64,000 bases of DNA from Euprymna scolopes (Eukaryota > Mollusca > Cephalopoda > Sepiida > Sepiolidae), in assembly GCA_024364805.1 (NCBI GenBank), contig CM044501.1, positions 45,312,357 through 45,376,356 of the forward strand, read 5' to 3'. The notes beneath the pieces are model-generated. The model had not been told where the DNA came from and searched no databases. It saw only the letters and a list, made by a program, of their open reading frames with translations. Below are positions 1-13,595 of this stretch, piece by piece. A program made the position numbers and the translations under genes. How positions within the stretch are numbered: position 1 is the stretch's first letter; each line of letters begins with the position of its first letter.

Positions 1-19
1 ATATTTTTGTTTAATCTGT

Positions 20-467
20 CTATCTATCTATCTATCTATAAAAGTGAAGTGACTGTGTGTTTGTGTGTCTGTGTGTGTGTCTGTCTGTGTCTGTGTACAT
101 TTCCCTACACAATAACTCTGTCAATGTTCAGTGTACAGACTCCAAATTTGATATACTGGGTATCGTGATTTGGGGAAATCTCTGTAATCCATTTTCGGCC
201 AGAAATTTGGCTGTTAAGGGGTCAGACTTCAACAAGTTAACCATCTAGAACTCTACAAAACTCCTCCGACAATTTTGGGTCTAAACACTTGAAATTTTAA
301 ATAAAGGTTCCTTGCACATCGTTCTAACTTAATAAGTTGATTTGAGGCCAAAACTATAAATTTTAAGGGGTCATAATAGGGGTCAAAGTTTAAAAAAATG
401 ACCGCTTTTTTTTTGTTGCTCAGCATACACCTCCAAACACCCGGGCAACGCCGGGCACCCATGCTAG
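20..467 (+). mobile_element. non-autonomous Helitron, copy 1
   Basis: The 3' end has the Helitron signature: stem CCCGG (440-444), loop GCAACG, stem CCGGG (451-455), then an 8-nt spacer and CTAG (464-467) followed by T. The body matches copy 2 (472-1320) in blocks such as ggccagaaatttggctgtta. The 5' end is blurred by a TATC microsatellite, so the start is approximate. There is no coding capacity; Helitrons of this kind depend on Rep/helicase made elsewhere. Confidence 0.7.
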
Positions 468-471
468 TATA

Positions 472-1319
472 TCTATAAAATGAAATGGTCTGTGTGTCTG
501 TGTGTCTCTCTGTCTGTCTGTGTGTCTGTGTACCTTTCCCTACGCAATAACTCTGGCAATTCTTAGTCTACAGACTCGAAATTTGATATAAAGGGTATTG
601 AGATTTGGGAAAATCGATGTGATCGGCTTTCGGCCAGAAATTTGGCTGTTAAGGGGTCAAAGTTCAACGATTTGACCTTTGAGAACTCTTCCAAACTCCT
701 TGGCCAATTTCGAGTATAAACAATTGAAATTTTAGATATATGTTACTTGAACATGGATCTAACTTAATAGCTTCAGTTGAACCAAAAACAATAAATGTTA
801 AGGGATCATAACAGGGATCGAAGTTTTTGACCTCTGCAGTCTCTTCCAAATTACTCGGACAATTTCTTGTCAAAACATTTGAAATTTTACATAAAGGGCA
901 TTCAGAGATAGGGCAAGCTTTTTTATTGGTTTGGGTCGAAAATTTGAACTACCAATATATAAATGTATGTATGTATGTATGTTTGCATGTTTGCCTAAAA
1001 CTTTCGACAGAGTCGACGGATTTTCACAATATCAGTATTGTTTTGAAGCTTGGCCCTTCAGACGACAAATACCGAAAAATTGCCTAAAGACATTAATTTC
1101 TTCATCTTCAACTGGACACTTTTCTACAGGGAGGGGTCATTTGTTTTCGCCGATATTTTCGAAAGTTATCCCATCTTTTCGATTGTCTAGCCTGAATTTA
1201 AACCTACATCACTTCCGGTTTGACGGTGGTCATAACAGCAAAAACTTCACGACTACCACTTTTTTTTTTTTCTCAACGCACCCCTTCAACCACCCGGGCA
1301 ACGTCGGGCACCCATGCTA

Positions 1320-1320
<1 letters not shown>
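472..1320 (+). mobile_element. non-autonomous Helitron, copy 2
   Basis: The element starts TCTATAAAATG directly after the end of copy 1 and ends with hairpin CCCGGGCAACGTCGGG (1293-1308), a spacer and CTAG (1317-1320), followed by T. One stem pair is G-U compared with copy 1. It is longer than copy 1 because of extra internal sequence (about 900-1260). Short open frames inside show no recognisable protein and are probably chance. Confidence 0.7.
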
Positions 1321-1383
<63 letters not shown>

Positions 1384-1425
1384 GTATGTATATATATATA
1401 TATATATGTATGCATATATATATAA
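1321..1425. repeat. (TA)n microsatellite
   Basis: Nearly pure TA dinucleotides with a few TATG/TACG interruptions follow directly on the Helitron 3' end. Open frames read as YIYIYI here are artefacts. Confidence 0.95.
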
Positions 1426-1563
1426 TGTGTAAATAAATAATAGAAAAATCTTAATAAAAAGTAATTCAAATTTTCGAAAAAAAACATTGTAAAGAAGGTA
1501 TACAGAATTTTGAATTATCCGACTAAGAGTACAGACAAACTTGAAAGACCTTATTCCGCGGAG

Positions 1564-1591
1564 TTTCGAAAAAGGCAATTCTTCTCATCAG
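1564..1591 (-). other. hammerhead-like ribozyme core, copy 1
   Basis: On the minus strand CTGATGA is followed by a 6-bp helix (GAAGAA/TTTTTC with one G-U pair) and GAAA, the order of the hammerhead conserved core. The next bases, CTCCGCGG, are shared with the copy at 6788-6816. No clear NUH cleavage triplet with a matching stem I was found. It lies just beyond a (TA)n tract, as does the other copy. It may be a degenerate Penelope-like or SINE-borne hammerhead, or only a sequence relic. Confidence 0.4.
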
Positions 1592-1889
1592 AGGAAAGAG
1601 ATTTGCAAAATATACAATAAAATTTGCAGATTAATGCATTAAACGAAACTACAAAGATAGATTGAATCATATTTGCATAAAAAAGTTTTTAACAGTTTGT
1701 GAAAGCTTATAAAGTTTCATAATGATTATGAAAGCAGGAACAAGGAAAAACGTAGATATATAAAAGGATATGGTAAAAAAGTACATTTAAAAATGTAAAA
1801 TCCAGGAAGAACAGGATAAATTAAAATAAGTCCATTGATAATCCATTAGAATGGAAACAGAATTACAGATGTCCAGGATAAATTCATGC

Positions 1890-2895
1890 TTTTTCTTTTT
1901 TACTTAGGAGTCACCACTTACCAATAAGGGTTAAAGAGTGTGCAGCATCAGAATCCTAATAATCGTTAGTAGTGGCGATTCGGTAAAAATTGTTAAATTA
2001 AGTGGAACAGCTCATCAAGAACTTGTTCACATTGGACTTGAAGACGGCCATATTGTAGTCAGCTGGAAAGCAGGTGAACGGAAACAGTTCCACAGACGTG
2101 CCGTTATTAGAAAGAAACTTTGTTCATGGAATCTACGTTCAGGTTTAGGCACAGATAAAGAGTAGGGGAAATTATTGATAGTGTTTTCTGCTAGAAACGT
2201 GTTTCTCGTGACAGCTTGACAAGCTCAGACGAGCACTTGCCATGAAAATAACGATAAAGCAGTTACAAGCTTTCAACGTCTCTTCCAAGAGAAAAAGGTT
2301 GCGAGGAAGAGAAAAGGGCATCGCCTACTAGACAACGATGTCTATTTTGAACTCTATCAAGGCAGGATAAGTTTTCCTCGCAGCACCTGCCCAGATGTGG
2401 CAACAGTACTCCATTCTTGGACGTACCTGGCTCTTATATATGTATATACTTCCATAAGCAGTGAGGTATCTACTGGATCTATAGAAAGATCCCACTATTT
2501 TCCCAGCGATCTTGGCAACGGATTTGATGTACGTGTTCCATTTCAGATCAGGAGTAAAGATCAAGCCCTTGTCAAAACATGAAGTCTCTCTAAGACGAGA
2601 GCCATTCATTTCAATTGATACATGAGCATCAGAGCGTTGATAATGTAAAGATAAAAGCTTGGTTTTAGATGCATTAAAAGTAACCAGCCACTTCTTTCGC
2701 CTATTGTTCTCACCACGTGCTCAAGATCAGAGGAGAGAGAATCAGATAGAACTTGGTCGTTTGTGGTCTTTGATGTAGAATATAGTGTCATCAGCATAAA
2801 TGTCTACGAATGATGTAAGGATGTGATTTGGAAGATAATTAATGTAGATCAGGAAGAGAGTTGGGCTCAGGATAGACCCCTGATGGAAAATCCAT
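1890..2895 (-). pseudogene. jockey-like LINE, RT C-terminal half and 3' UTR
   Basis: Reading the minus strand from 2895, frames broken by shifts spell a non-LTR reverse transcriptase. GSILSPTLFLIYINYLP (motif B side) comes first, then a YADDT catalytic box (motif C), DLEHVV, GLIFTPDLKWNTYIKSVAK, YKSQVRPRMEYCCHIWAGA, and VGDALFSSSQPFSLGRDV. The C-terminus VFKSNVNKFLMSCST ends at a stop at 1998. The 3' UTR (TAACGATTA, CACTCTTTAACCCTTAT) matches that after the fragment at 25034. The product would be the ORF2 protein that nicks DNA and reverse-transcribes LINE RNA. The 5' truncation is typical of LINE insertions. A plus-strand frame of 75 codons at 1938-2165 is its antisense shadow. Confidence 0.85.
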
Positions 2896-2929
2896 CAGAT
2901 CACGGAGAAGTAAAATTCAAGGTTTTTTT

Positions 2930-3800
2930 TTTAAACAAGTTATTTAAAAAAATATGACGGAAAAATATAACAAAAATAGCAAAGCCATTTTGATAAATGG
3001 AAAGGGGTGAAATGAAGACTCAAGAAACATCAAGATTCAAATTGAAATTGAGAAAGGGAAAGTAAAAGAAAGAAAGGAAAAAGGAAAAAGAAAAACAAGC
3101 AAAAGCTTGTAAGAAAGAATTATAAGAAGTCGACAAAAGAGGGGAGAAAAATAGACACAGGGAAAAGAAAAAGAGAGAAAGAAGGGGGAAAAGGCAGATC
3201 AAAAACAACATTGTTAATCTATTTTTAGAACAGCTAGGTCAGGTAAGGTCATTGTGGCCCAGACAGAAAGATAAGTATGTAGAAATGCTAATTCAAATTT
3301 ATTTAGAATTAGGAGAGAAGTTCAAATGGGTAGAAAAATTGAAAGGGTATAAGTTTACTTAAATTTACAGTAATATGAGATAATATTCAGAGTATTACCC
3401 TTTTTTTTTTTTAAGTATTATCAATATGAAAGTAAGGGTCAATTACGTTTTTTAGTCAAGACATCAGTTGAATATTATCCCTTTTTTTACGGCCAGCGCT
3501 AACGGCGCTTAACTTTGAAATAGAATTGTCATTGTTAAACATGGAGTTTCGAAGGACGTATCTTAAGAATGGATTTGTTGTTTTTCCGTTGCGTGTTTTA
3601 TCTTTGATATTTTAGTTACGGGAATATATTTATATTTACTGCTTGCTATTAGATCAGTTTGCGTTTTATATTTTTGCTTTTCTATGTCTTTGTATTGTTA
3701 CGATTCATTCATTTTCTTTTATTGAAAACCTATCAGATTATTTTTATGGTCGTGTTGTATATTTTGACATTAAAACCATTTCTTCACCAATAAACAAATG
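2930..3800. other. AT- and purine-rich DNA, no gene seen
   Basis: Positions 3000-3200 are strongly purine-rich on the plus strand (aaagaaag/gggagaaa runs). No domain, RNA gene or terminal repeat was recognised. Confidence 0.6.
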
Positions 3801-3801
3801 A

Positions 3802-3805
<4 letters not shown>

Positions 3806-3875
<70 letters not shown>
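3806..3875. repeat. (TA)n(TG)n microsatellite
   Basis: TA dinucleotides run to about 3848 and then TG dinucleotides to 3875, directly abutting the foldback element. Confidence 0.95.
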
Positions 3876-3879
<4 letters not shown>

Positions 3880-4480
3880 GGTTTGTATTACTGTACACAT
3901 AGATTCGAAAAAGTTGTCAAAAAACAAATATATAACAAATAAATGTTATCAAAGGCAACATAAGTTACTTTTCTGACAAACTGAATATATTTTTTGTGTT
4001 TTTATTCAATGTAACATATTTATTCAGCTCGAAAAACATACAGTGTTTACCGATGTATTCGAAAATTCATGATGGCGTCTCACACCCTCTTTAACACCGT
4101 AAGTTTGGAAAAAGGTGTTATAAATAAAAAACTATACAAAATACTATTAAAAACCCGCCGAATATATATCAACCTATGTCACTGTAACATATATTGAGCG
4201 AGTTTTTAACAGTATTTTATCCGGTTTTTTATTTATAACACCTTTTCCCAAACTTACCGTGTTAAAGAGAAAATCAGACGCCATCTTGAATGTTCCAATA
4301 CATCGGTAAACATTGTATGGTTTTCGAGCTGAATAAACATATTACATTGAATGGAAACACGAAAAATATATCCAGTTTGGTAGAAAAGTAACTTATTTTG
4401 CCTTTGATAACATTTATTTGTTATATATTTGTTTTTTGACAACTTTTTCGAATCTATGTGTACAGTAATACAAACCCATA
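3876..4480. mobile_element. 605-bp foldback element (near-perfect giant hairpin)
   Basis: The left arm (3876-4167) and right arm (4189-4480) are reverse complements over about 290 bp with scattered mismatches and small indels, leaving a loop of about 21 nt. The ends are tatgggtttg and caaacccata, in TA-rich flanks. No transposase is encoded. The structure fits a foldback or MITE-type DNA transposon mobilised in trans; a TA target duplication cannot be proven inside TA repeats. Short open frames in the arms are not credible genes. Confidence 0.85.
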
Positions 4481-5250
4481 TATATATATATATATATATA
4501 TATTGTGTATTGATATTCATTTTAAAACCCCTTTTTTCTATTTATTTAAAAAGAAAATACAACTTTGTTATATATGGATCGTGGAATTGCATTCATCTGT
4601 AAAATATCTACCTAATTTGCATATTCTTTTTAAATTCATTTTAATTAATTCCCTATTAGTTTTTTTTTCAGTTTTCTTATGGGATGACCATCTTTAGCTA
4701 ACTATTACGTGTAATTATATTCATGCAGATATTCTACATGATTTATACTTGCATAATGTTTGCGTACAAAGGTTATAGTAAATACAAACCTCTTCCTATA
4801 TATATTATGTATGCGTATATATATTTGTTTAAAATAAACTGCCTACCAAACTTTTCTATCAGTTTTTATCCGACAAACCTGAAACTTAATATATAAGGTA
4901 TTCGAACATATGCACAACTTTATATTGGGATTTTAGCCAGGTAAATTGGTGCAAAAGTGTGAAAATGAAAAAAAAAATGGAATTTGCGAGGTGAAGGTCG
5001 AACGACAGTATTACGAATATGCATAGCTATTGGTTTATGTTTCGATTTTTAGCCTTGCAGCAAACATGTCTTCATATCTCAGACATTAACGTCAAAGGAA
5101 AAAGTAAATCGTAAGCTAAAATTTTTGTTTCGATTCTCGGTGGTGGCGCGCGAGTCATCTTTTTTTAACTTTTTAAATTCATTACTCTATATAACATAAT
5201 AATAACTACGATATCTGCATTAATCAAAATATATTAATACGTATTTAACG
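4481..5250. other. AT-rich DNA, probable body of a decayed Helitron
   Basis: A short (TA)n lies at 4481-4501. No gene was recognised. The stretch from about 4850 runs without interruption into the Helitron-type 3' end at 5252-5277, so its right half is probably that element; the 5' terminus could not be placed. Confidence 0.4.
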
Positions 5251-5251
5251 A

Positions 5252-5277
5252 CCGGGCAATGCCGGGGTGCCTACTAG
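5252..5277 (+). mobile_element. Helitron-type 3' terminus
   Basis: Hairpin CCGG (5252-5255), GCAATG, CCGG (5262-5265), then an 8-nt spacer and CTAG (5274-5277) followed by T. It is the same layout as the two ends at 464-467 and 1317-1320, but with a diverged stem and spacer, so it belongs to another family. Confidence 0.6.
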
Positions 5278-5519
5278 TTTCCATATATTTACGTTCTAAT
5301 TTATACTGCAGGCAAATCCAAATCCAAGACAGTAACCATTCACGATATTTCGTTAGTAAATTAAATCAATATGACCAGAGTAAAAAGACAACAGAACTAC
5401 GCAGCTAGTTTCCCTTAAGGCGCTCCGGATTCGATGTCCATTTGCTTTAGCCGGTTTCTTTAGTTAGGTAAGGTGGTTACATTAAATTTAGAACTCTGAA
5501 GTCAGACAATGAACGCCTC

Positions 5520-5530
5520 TCTCTCGCTCG

Positions 5531-5611
<81 letters not shown>

Positions 5612-5615
5612 CCTC
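5520..5615. repeat. (CT)n then (TATC)n microsatellite
   Basis: Pure CT dinucleotides (5531-5580) pass into TATC tetranucleotides (5581-5612). Confidence 0.95.
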
Positions 5616-5639
5616 TCCCCATATATCTATTTATCCCTC

Positions 5640-6590
5640 CCTCCAGACGAGAAGAAATAGAAAAACTAGTCTTAATCGATAATATTGATTAGTAAACATG
5701 TGGAAATGATGTTTTAGTGCATTCGACTGGGACTCGGGGCAACAGATGTTTTTTATTTTTTATTTTTTTTTATTTTTACTAACCGAGAGAAAATCCAGTT
5801 TCGAATGGATCGAATCTCTGCGTATTATGCTACCCCCACACACATACACATAAAGATACATTCATGTATAGAACGTATAGATGCAAATATAGGCCAGTCC
5901 CAAACCTATTTGTTCGTAATCAAATAACAAGCACTGTTCCTTCAATCTGCGATGTGAATGCTATTCGACTTTAGAATGACGATCGCACAAACAACGGGTT
6001 CATATAGATTTCTGATCGTATCTATAACATATGCTCATTCGGTTGGTCGGGGGTTCGATGTAAATGCTATTTCAAACGTAGACATGGCAGACCAACAATA
6101 CTTTTCTTTTTATATTAGACAGATTGTGGCGACTAAGCGGCGGCTATAATAATTCGCAGACACGAAAAATATTTGATCGGTGAAAATAATGTCTTAAATA
6201 CTCTTGACAATATGAGGTTGGGACAAGTGCGGACGAAACTGAAAACCGAATTTTTCTATTAGAAGTGAGTTTATAAAAATCATAGTGTCGTCAATCTGAT
6301 ATGCAAAAATACTTGCATTAGCATCTATTTGGTTTTATTTTTCTTGAGATGGGGTTAAAGAAATATGCATCGATTCGAGCTTGATACTTGCCTCAGTTAT
6401 TTCAGGATAATCTATAGAATAGACTGAAGTAGTCATGGTCAACTGTTTTTTTTTTATGGACACATTGTTCACCTCAGCTAAACTCATCATCACGTGAACC
6501 GTGTGCTACATTTGACAACTAATAAAGTAAACCACATGCGACAGAGTTCGTCATCAAGCAAATTCATGTTTTCGATTATCATAAGTTCAC
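5640..6590. other. unassigned AT-rich DNA
   Basis: A T-rich tract lies at 5750-5780. No open frame with a recognisable product, no RNA gene and no terminal repeat was seen. Confidence 0.5.
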
Positions 6591-6594
6591 AAAG

Positions 6595-6596
<2 letters not shown>

Positions 6597-6676
<80 letters not shown>
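6597..6676. repeat. (TA)n microsatellite
   Basis: About 40 uninterrupted TA units. Confidence 0.95.
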
Positions 6677-6679
<3 letters not shown>

Positions 6680-6787
6680 AGCAAACAGTTAATAAAACAT
6701 GTTCAAAAACACTTTGAAAAAGAGTTAAAAACATATTTAATCTGAAAAGGAAACACTTGATAAGTGGATAGTCCTTAATCCGCGGAG

Positions 6788-6816
6788 TTTCGAAGAAATA
6801 CTTTCCTTCTCATCAG
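6788..6816 (-). other. hammerhead-like ribozyme core, copy 2
   Basis: The minus strand reads CTGATGA, then GAAGGAAA/TTTCTTC forming about 7 bp with one bulge and a GTA loop, then GAAA and CTCCGCGG. The helix bases differ from copy 1 (1564-1591) yet still pair, which is the pattern expected of a conserved RNA helix. Like copy 1 it follows a (TA)n tract by about 110 bp. Confidence 0.4.
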
Positions 6817-7300
6817 AGGGTAGGAATTAGCAAAATGCGGGATCGGATTTTGCATACAAAAGTGTTTGATAAAACTACAAGTAAGTGAAAGATCTTACTT
6901 GATAACAAAAAGTGAAGCAGAGGGAATATGGTGAAGAAAAAGGTGATTACACGTGAATGGATAATCTGGTGAAAGGTAAATACTCCAATGACGGTAAAAT
7001 CCAAAAATATAACCCCAAGAAAGTTAATTGAGTTTCCATTTGCACAAGTAAAATACATGGAAATCACGTAATTGGAAGATGTCCGAAATAATCCAAAAGG
7101 CCGAAATCCATGGAATAATTCACAAATATGTACAAAGAAACGAAAAGGAAAAAATTCCAATAATATTAATAAAAGAAAAATAAGATATGCTTTTCACACG
7201 ACTTCCGAGACATAATAGAAAGATCAGAGAAGAAGAGGGGAAAAATGAAATGGTGATAGAATTAAATACAAGACATATATATATATATATATATATATAT

Positions 7301-7495
7301 AGTCATCGACATACAGTCCTGTTTCGTTGTATCACAACACATCGGTGCCGCTAGACTAACACCTCTCCCAAGCCCAGGATTGAACTTAGAACCATCGCGT
7401 TGACGGTCAGCAGTTCTACCGATCGACCCACGGGAGCGGCACCCGTAAATTATCTCACCAAATGTCTATTTAAACAAACATTTGTCGACCACTAT
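7301..7495 (-). mobile_element. tRNA-derived SINE
   Basis: The minus strand carries a tRNA-like head (about 7437 down to 7365): GCTCCCG at the start, an A-box-like GGTCGATCGGTAG, a B-box-like GGTTCTAAGTTCAATCC, and GGGAG closing the acceptor. A tRNA-unrelated body follows toward 7301. SINEs of this type are transcribed by RNA polymerase III and moved by a LINE. The B box carries an insertion, so this copy is probably inactive. The exact 3' end next to the (TA)n at 7279-7300 is uncertain. Confidence 0.6.
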
Positions 7496-9686
<2,191 letters not shown>

Positions 9687-9948
9687 ACCCTTGTATTTCT
9701 ACAAAAATTCTTGTGGTGCTTTTAATGAAATATCAATCAGACTTTATGGGATTGAATAAATAATCGACGAACGTTTTGGCCTAGGAAATAAATATATTCA
9801 AAAGCTTTAATATATTTTCCTTTATTGTGTATAAATTTCATTACTTTTATCAAGATATAAAAAGTATATGAATTGGTACAATTGTACATGTTGCCCATAT
9901 TGTGTTTTAGTTGTGTCACAGATGGTTATATGGGAGCCAGACATATGT

Positions 9949-9951
<3 letters not shown>

Positions 9952-10016
<65 letters not shown>
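9952..10016. repeat. (TA)n microsatellite
   Basis: About 32 TA units followed by a TG-rich stretch. Confidence 0.95.
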
Positions 10017-10018
<2 letters not shown>

Positions 10019-10019
10019 T

Positions 10020-10885
10020 GTGTGTACGTGTCTATGTGTGAGCGTGTGTGCATATATGCGACCACGTCAGAGCCACTAACCCATTCAGTTCAGTGGGTAT
10101 CGACTTGTCGATGAAAGCCAAAAGCATTTATATATGAATCAGTTTTACTATGTTACCAATTTTTATCACATTTTATTATAATAGACTTTTATTCACACAC
10201 ACACACACAGGCATAGATATATATAGTAAGTTATAAAAATATATATGGCAATTAAACTACACACAATATTCCGCGTTTTATTCTCGTGAGAATCCGTCAG
10301 GCTTATGCCATAGATTGTTTGAGTTGTGATAATAGATATCAATTGTAGCATTTTATAAGTTTCGAAACTCCTGTTCTCCATGTACTCTGTCCTGCTGCAA
10401 ATACAAATACATTTTTTAACGCATATCCACAACTTTACGACGGGAAACTCGAATTTATAAAGCAAACACCTACAACACAAGACATCTGACAACGAAGAAC
10501 TCAAATTCAGAAAAGAGTCACTACCAGCAAAATCGACAACGGAGTTGTATTTTAACAAAAAAGATAGTCTTTCAACACATACTCTTCAAATACCTGATAT
10601 GAGGCTTTAAACAAATGGTGTAAAAAAAAAGTGACTTTGGTTGGACACCGACATATGATTAATCGATTTCTAACGAACTAATATAAATTGTTCACAAACC
10701 CACCTGTATTCCTAACACCTTTTTCTAACAACGTACCCAAAACTGTGCTGATCCTCCGTTCTATATTTCTGTGGATCTTCTGATCAGTGAGTTGTCTCGG
10801 TTTAGATAAAAACAAAATGTAATAACTCCTCAGCTGTACCTCTCCATCATACTGTATACCGATATTTTATGCGTTTTCTACAGAG
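10020..10885. other. unassigned DNA upstream of a gypsy fragment
   Basis: Contains a short (CA)n at 10195-10209. A 121-codon minus-strand frame (10193-10558) has no recognisable motif. Part of this interval may be gypsy sequence decayed beyond recognition. Confidence 0.4.
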
Positions 10886-11434
10886 CTAAATACGGAATTA
10901 AAAGGCATCCCTTATCATTTCTCCACTCAAAAGAACATATTTACAAAACTCAGCGGAAGGAAAATATTCTCAAAAGTTAACTCAAACGATGTGTTGGATA
11001 TGGTACTGGTTGTAAAACAAGTGTAGTTATTAGATTTTTATGGGAGTTGCATTCTCCCAAAAGAACATAAATATAAAGAACTTATAAATAGCATTTATAA
11101 AATGTAGACATTAATAGATTCAAGTATATAATTTCTGTGAATAAACACATACGGACGTCTATGCCAATTCGAAAGGCTTGTGATCGGGATCAAAGTCACA
11201 CCGGTAATTTTCCAACAAATATGGACACCATGCTGAGCGACTTTGACTTTGTAACTATTTAGACAACATCATAAAAATCAGCAAATACTCAGAACAACAT
11301 CAGAAAAATATACATCGGGTTTTCAAAATAATCCAAGAATACATATTTAAAGTCAAGGAATCGAGTGGTGATTTTTTAGGAATGAGATTATATATCTCGA
11401 CTATGTGTGACTCAACCACGTGTGATGGTCGAAA
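10886..11434 (+). pseudogene. Ty3/gypsy reverse transcriptase fragment
   Basis: Plus-strand frames joined over stops and shifts read LNTELKGIPYHF, then IFTKLSGRKIFSKVNSND (the KxFSK(V/I)D region around RT motif A). GRLCQFERLVIGIKVTPVIFQQ follows (motif B, ancestrally LAFGIKxAPAIFQQ), and near the end YIFKVKESSGDFF, the position after the YxDD box. It is close in wording to element D (30441-30960: LNGRKYFSKID, LAFGMKAAPAIFQQ), so probably the same subfamily. A stretch between motifs A and B is disrupted, and the YxDD box is not readable. RNase H sequence of the same type follows at 12843. Confidence 0.75.
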
Positions 11435-12842
11435 TTGCCCCATAAAGGGGGTGAATGAGAGCTGAATTGGAGCCTTTATTTTTGTGAGCGATCCTGTGTT
11501 GCTTGCATATGACATTGCTCGTTAAAAACGGCTTGATTGCTGATACAAAATACATGAAGAAAAAACACTTTAGTGGACATTAATAATATTGTTTTGTTAT
11601 TAAGCCATGCTTTGTCTTCGATGTGACATTGAAGTCAAGGCCAGATAGTGGAAAAGTTAGTTTCTGTTAAGAAAATCACCTCATAAATATGCATAGGTGA
11701 TGTGGTCAATTAGCCAATCGAGGCAAATCAGAGTATGGCGTAATGAACAGAAATTGATTGGATGAGAAATCTAGATCAACCAAAACTTCACCCATCGATT
11801 CCTTTAAAAGGAGCCGCAGACCGAGCTAGAGTCAGTTATGTTGTAAGTTGTTGGCAGTTTTTGTTGACAGTCGGGAGTTCGCAGTTACAATGCATCACTA
11901 CCCCGCACAAAAATATCCCCGATCACTGACCGACCGCTAATAAGAGAATCGATTGTTAAAAAACAAAAACAAAAACAAACACATTTGAGTTACTATCGAG
12001 TACTGTCGGTGAAAAAAAATATAGCATTTTTATTTTGTTTTCCTCCTGTTGATAATTGTACGTAAATAACATTTTCTTTGCAATCAGAATTATTTTAATA
12101 ATTAATCCTTACAATGAAAAAAAAACTTGCGTCAGAGTCGCTTGTCAACTTGTGAAGTAACTGCAGATGAATCATACTAACTTGAAGTAATCTTTTTCAG
12201 GGAGGATCGCCAAACTACCGCCTGGCATCCGACCTGCAGCGTATATCCTCCCTGGGAACTTTGAGTCATACACATTAGTTTTTTTTTTTTTTTCTGCATT
12301 CGCTAACCATATTGAGACAAGAACTGCAGGAATCTCACATCAGCCCTGTCATCGTAGAAGCTGCTTAGATCGCGCTATTGGACTTCTTGGGTGTCTGAAT
12401 CGGAACCACCTAGAACTACACTTATGTACTGATGAACATTACGGTCTTCCTCGGGTTATATCTTAATTGGAGGTGGCTGAATCTTCATCGTGTTATACAT
12501 GTCATTGATGAAAATGGAAGCCAACCATATCCTAAAAGGGCTACAGCAATGTAGAGACATGCTAGCAACTTATAATATAGCTTCCTAAAGGTTGTAAAAT
12601 ACTATTAGATTTTCTACTAAGTGTCTGCATGACCGACGCGCCCCACTAGACGAATTATTAAAGAAAGAAAAAATCTGAAACTGGACTCCCAATTGTAAGA
12701 CGGAAGAGTTAGATATAAACACCAGACCTTTTTCTGGCACACTATGATCAACACTTGGATATCATTGTAGCGAGCGACGTAAGTTCGTACAGAAATAGGA
12801 CATGTATATAACATCAAATACCTAACTGGACAAAAACTTAAA
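11435..12842. other. insertion or decayed segment between gypsy RT and RNase H pieces
   Basis: It separates RT from RNase H sequence by 1.4 kb, more than a gypsy pol needs, so something was probably inserted. A TATA-like TTTAAAAGG at about 11813, followed by GAGCTAGAGTCAGT, looks like an LTR promoter, but no LTR borders were found. At 12192-12240 ggaggat and atcctcc form a stem. Confidence 0.35.
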
Positions 12843-13160
12843 TCGTACATTCTTCAAGAACACTACACCGAGAGACAATATTCACAAATTGAAAAAGAAG
12901 CTCTAGATATCATTTTTGCTATATGTAAATTCCATAGATACATAGAAGAATCTTCACGCTGCAAATCAACCACAAAGCTTTACTTTTTTCGGATTAAAGA
13001 AAGGATTCCCGGCGTACAGTGTCAACAGACAATTAAGATAATGTAAAATTACAATTTTAAACCGAAATATCTGTCACCGAAAAAAATTAGCTACATAGAT
13101 GGTATATCAATGATAATACATAGGGAAAGAGAACCTTCAGGGAATCTCTAATAGCGGTAC
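12843..13160 (+). pseudogene. Ty3/gypsy RNase H C-terminal fragment
   Basis: Reads HYTERQYSQIEKEALDIIFA then CKFHRYIEES. After a frame change it reads LQINHKALLFFGLKKGFPAYS (ancestrally [17 protein letters not shown]), then NYNFKPKYLSPKKI and ADGLS-like remnants. This matches the RNase H and tether of gypsy pol; element D has QTDHKPL-type sequence at 31446-31475. The fragment is broken by stops and frameshifts and no integrase follows it. Confidence 0.75.
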
Positions 13161-13595
13161 TTAGCAACGACTGATAAATTAAAACACTTCTACTAAACTT
13201 CGGTTATTTCAAATAAGATAGCGATCGTTAAACATGAAATGGTCTAATCTTAATGTCAATGAATCCTATCATCTCTATAAACGACTCCCTCTATCGGTTG
13301 TCTTATGATGCTTAGCATTATCAATTGCATTTTCGTCGGCCAGTTACACTACAGTTTAAAAGTTTGTTTTCATCTTTAAACGCACGCTGAATGATTGCAT
13401 CTTACCCGAGTTTGTAAATCATTTTGTCAGCGCATGTGACTAACTGTGGCTGTGCTATATTTAACACAGCATTCATTCACATGTTACCAAGCATGAATGA
13501 AATGCTATTATCGTTTCTTAGTTATTGGTTAACTATTCCGCTGTTATCTGTGTGCCGAGTTAAAAGAAAACGAGTTAAAATGAAGAACATGAATA

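Noticed and set aside
1220-1578. Open frames rich in YIYIYI on both strands
   Set aside because: They are translations of the (TA)n tract; the same applies at 6490-6745, 9501-9759, 9873-10114 and 4254-4697.
1938-2165. 75-codon plus-strand frame
   Set aside because: It is antisense to the 3' end of the minus-strand jockey-like LINE, whose C-terminus and 3' UTR match an independent copy at 25034.
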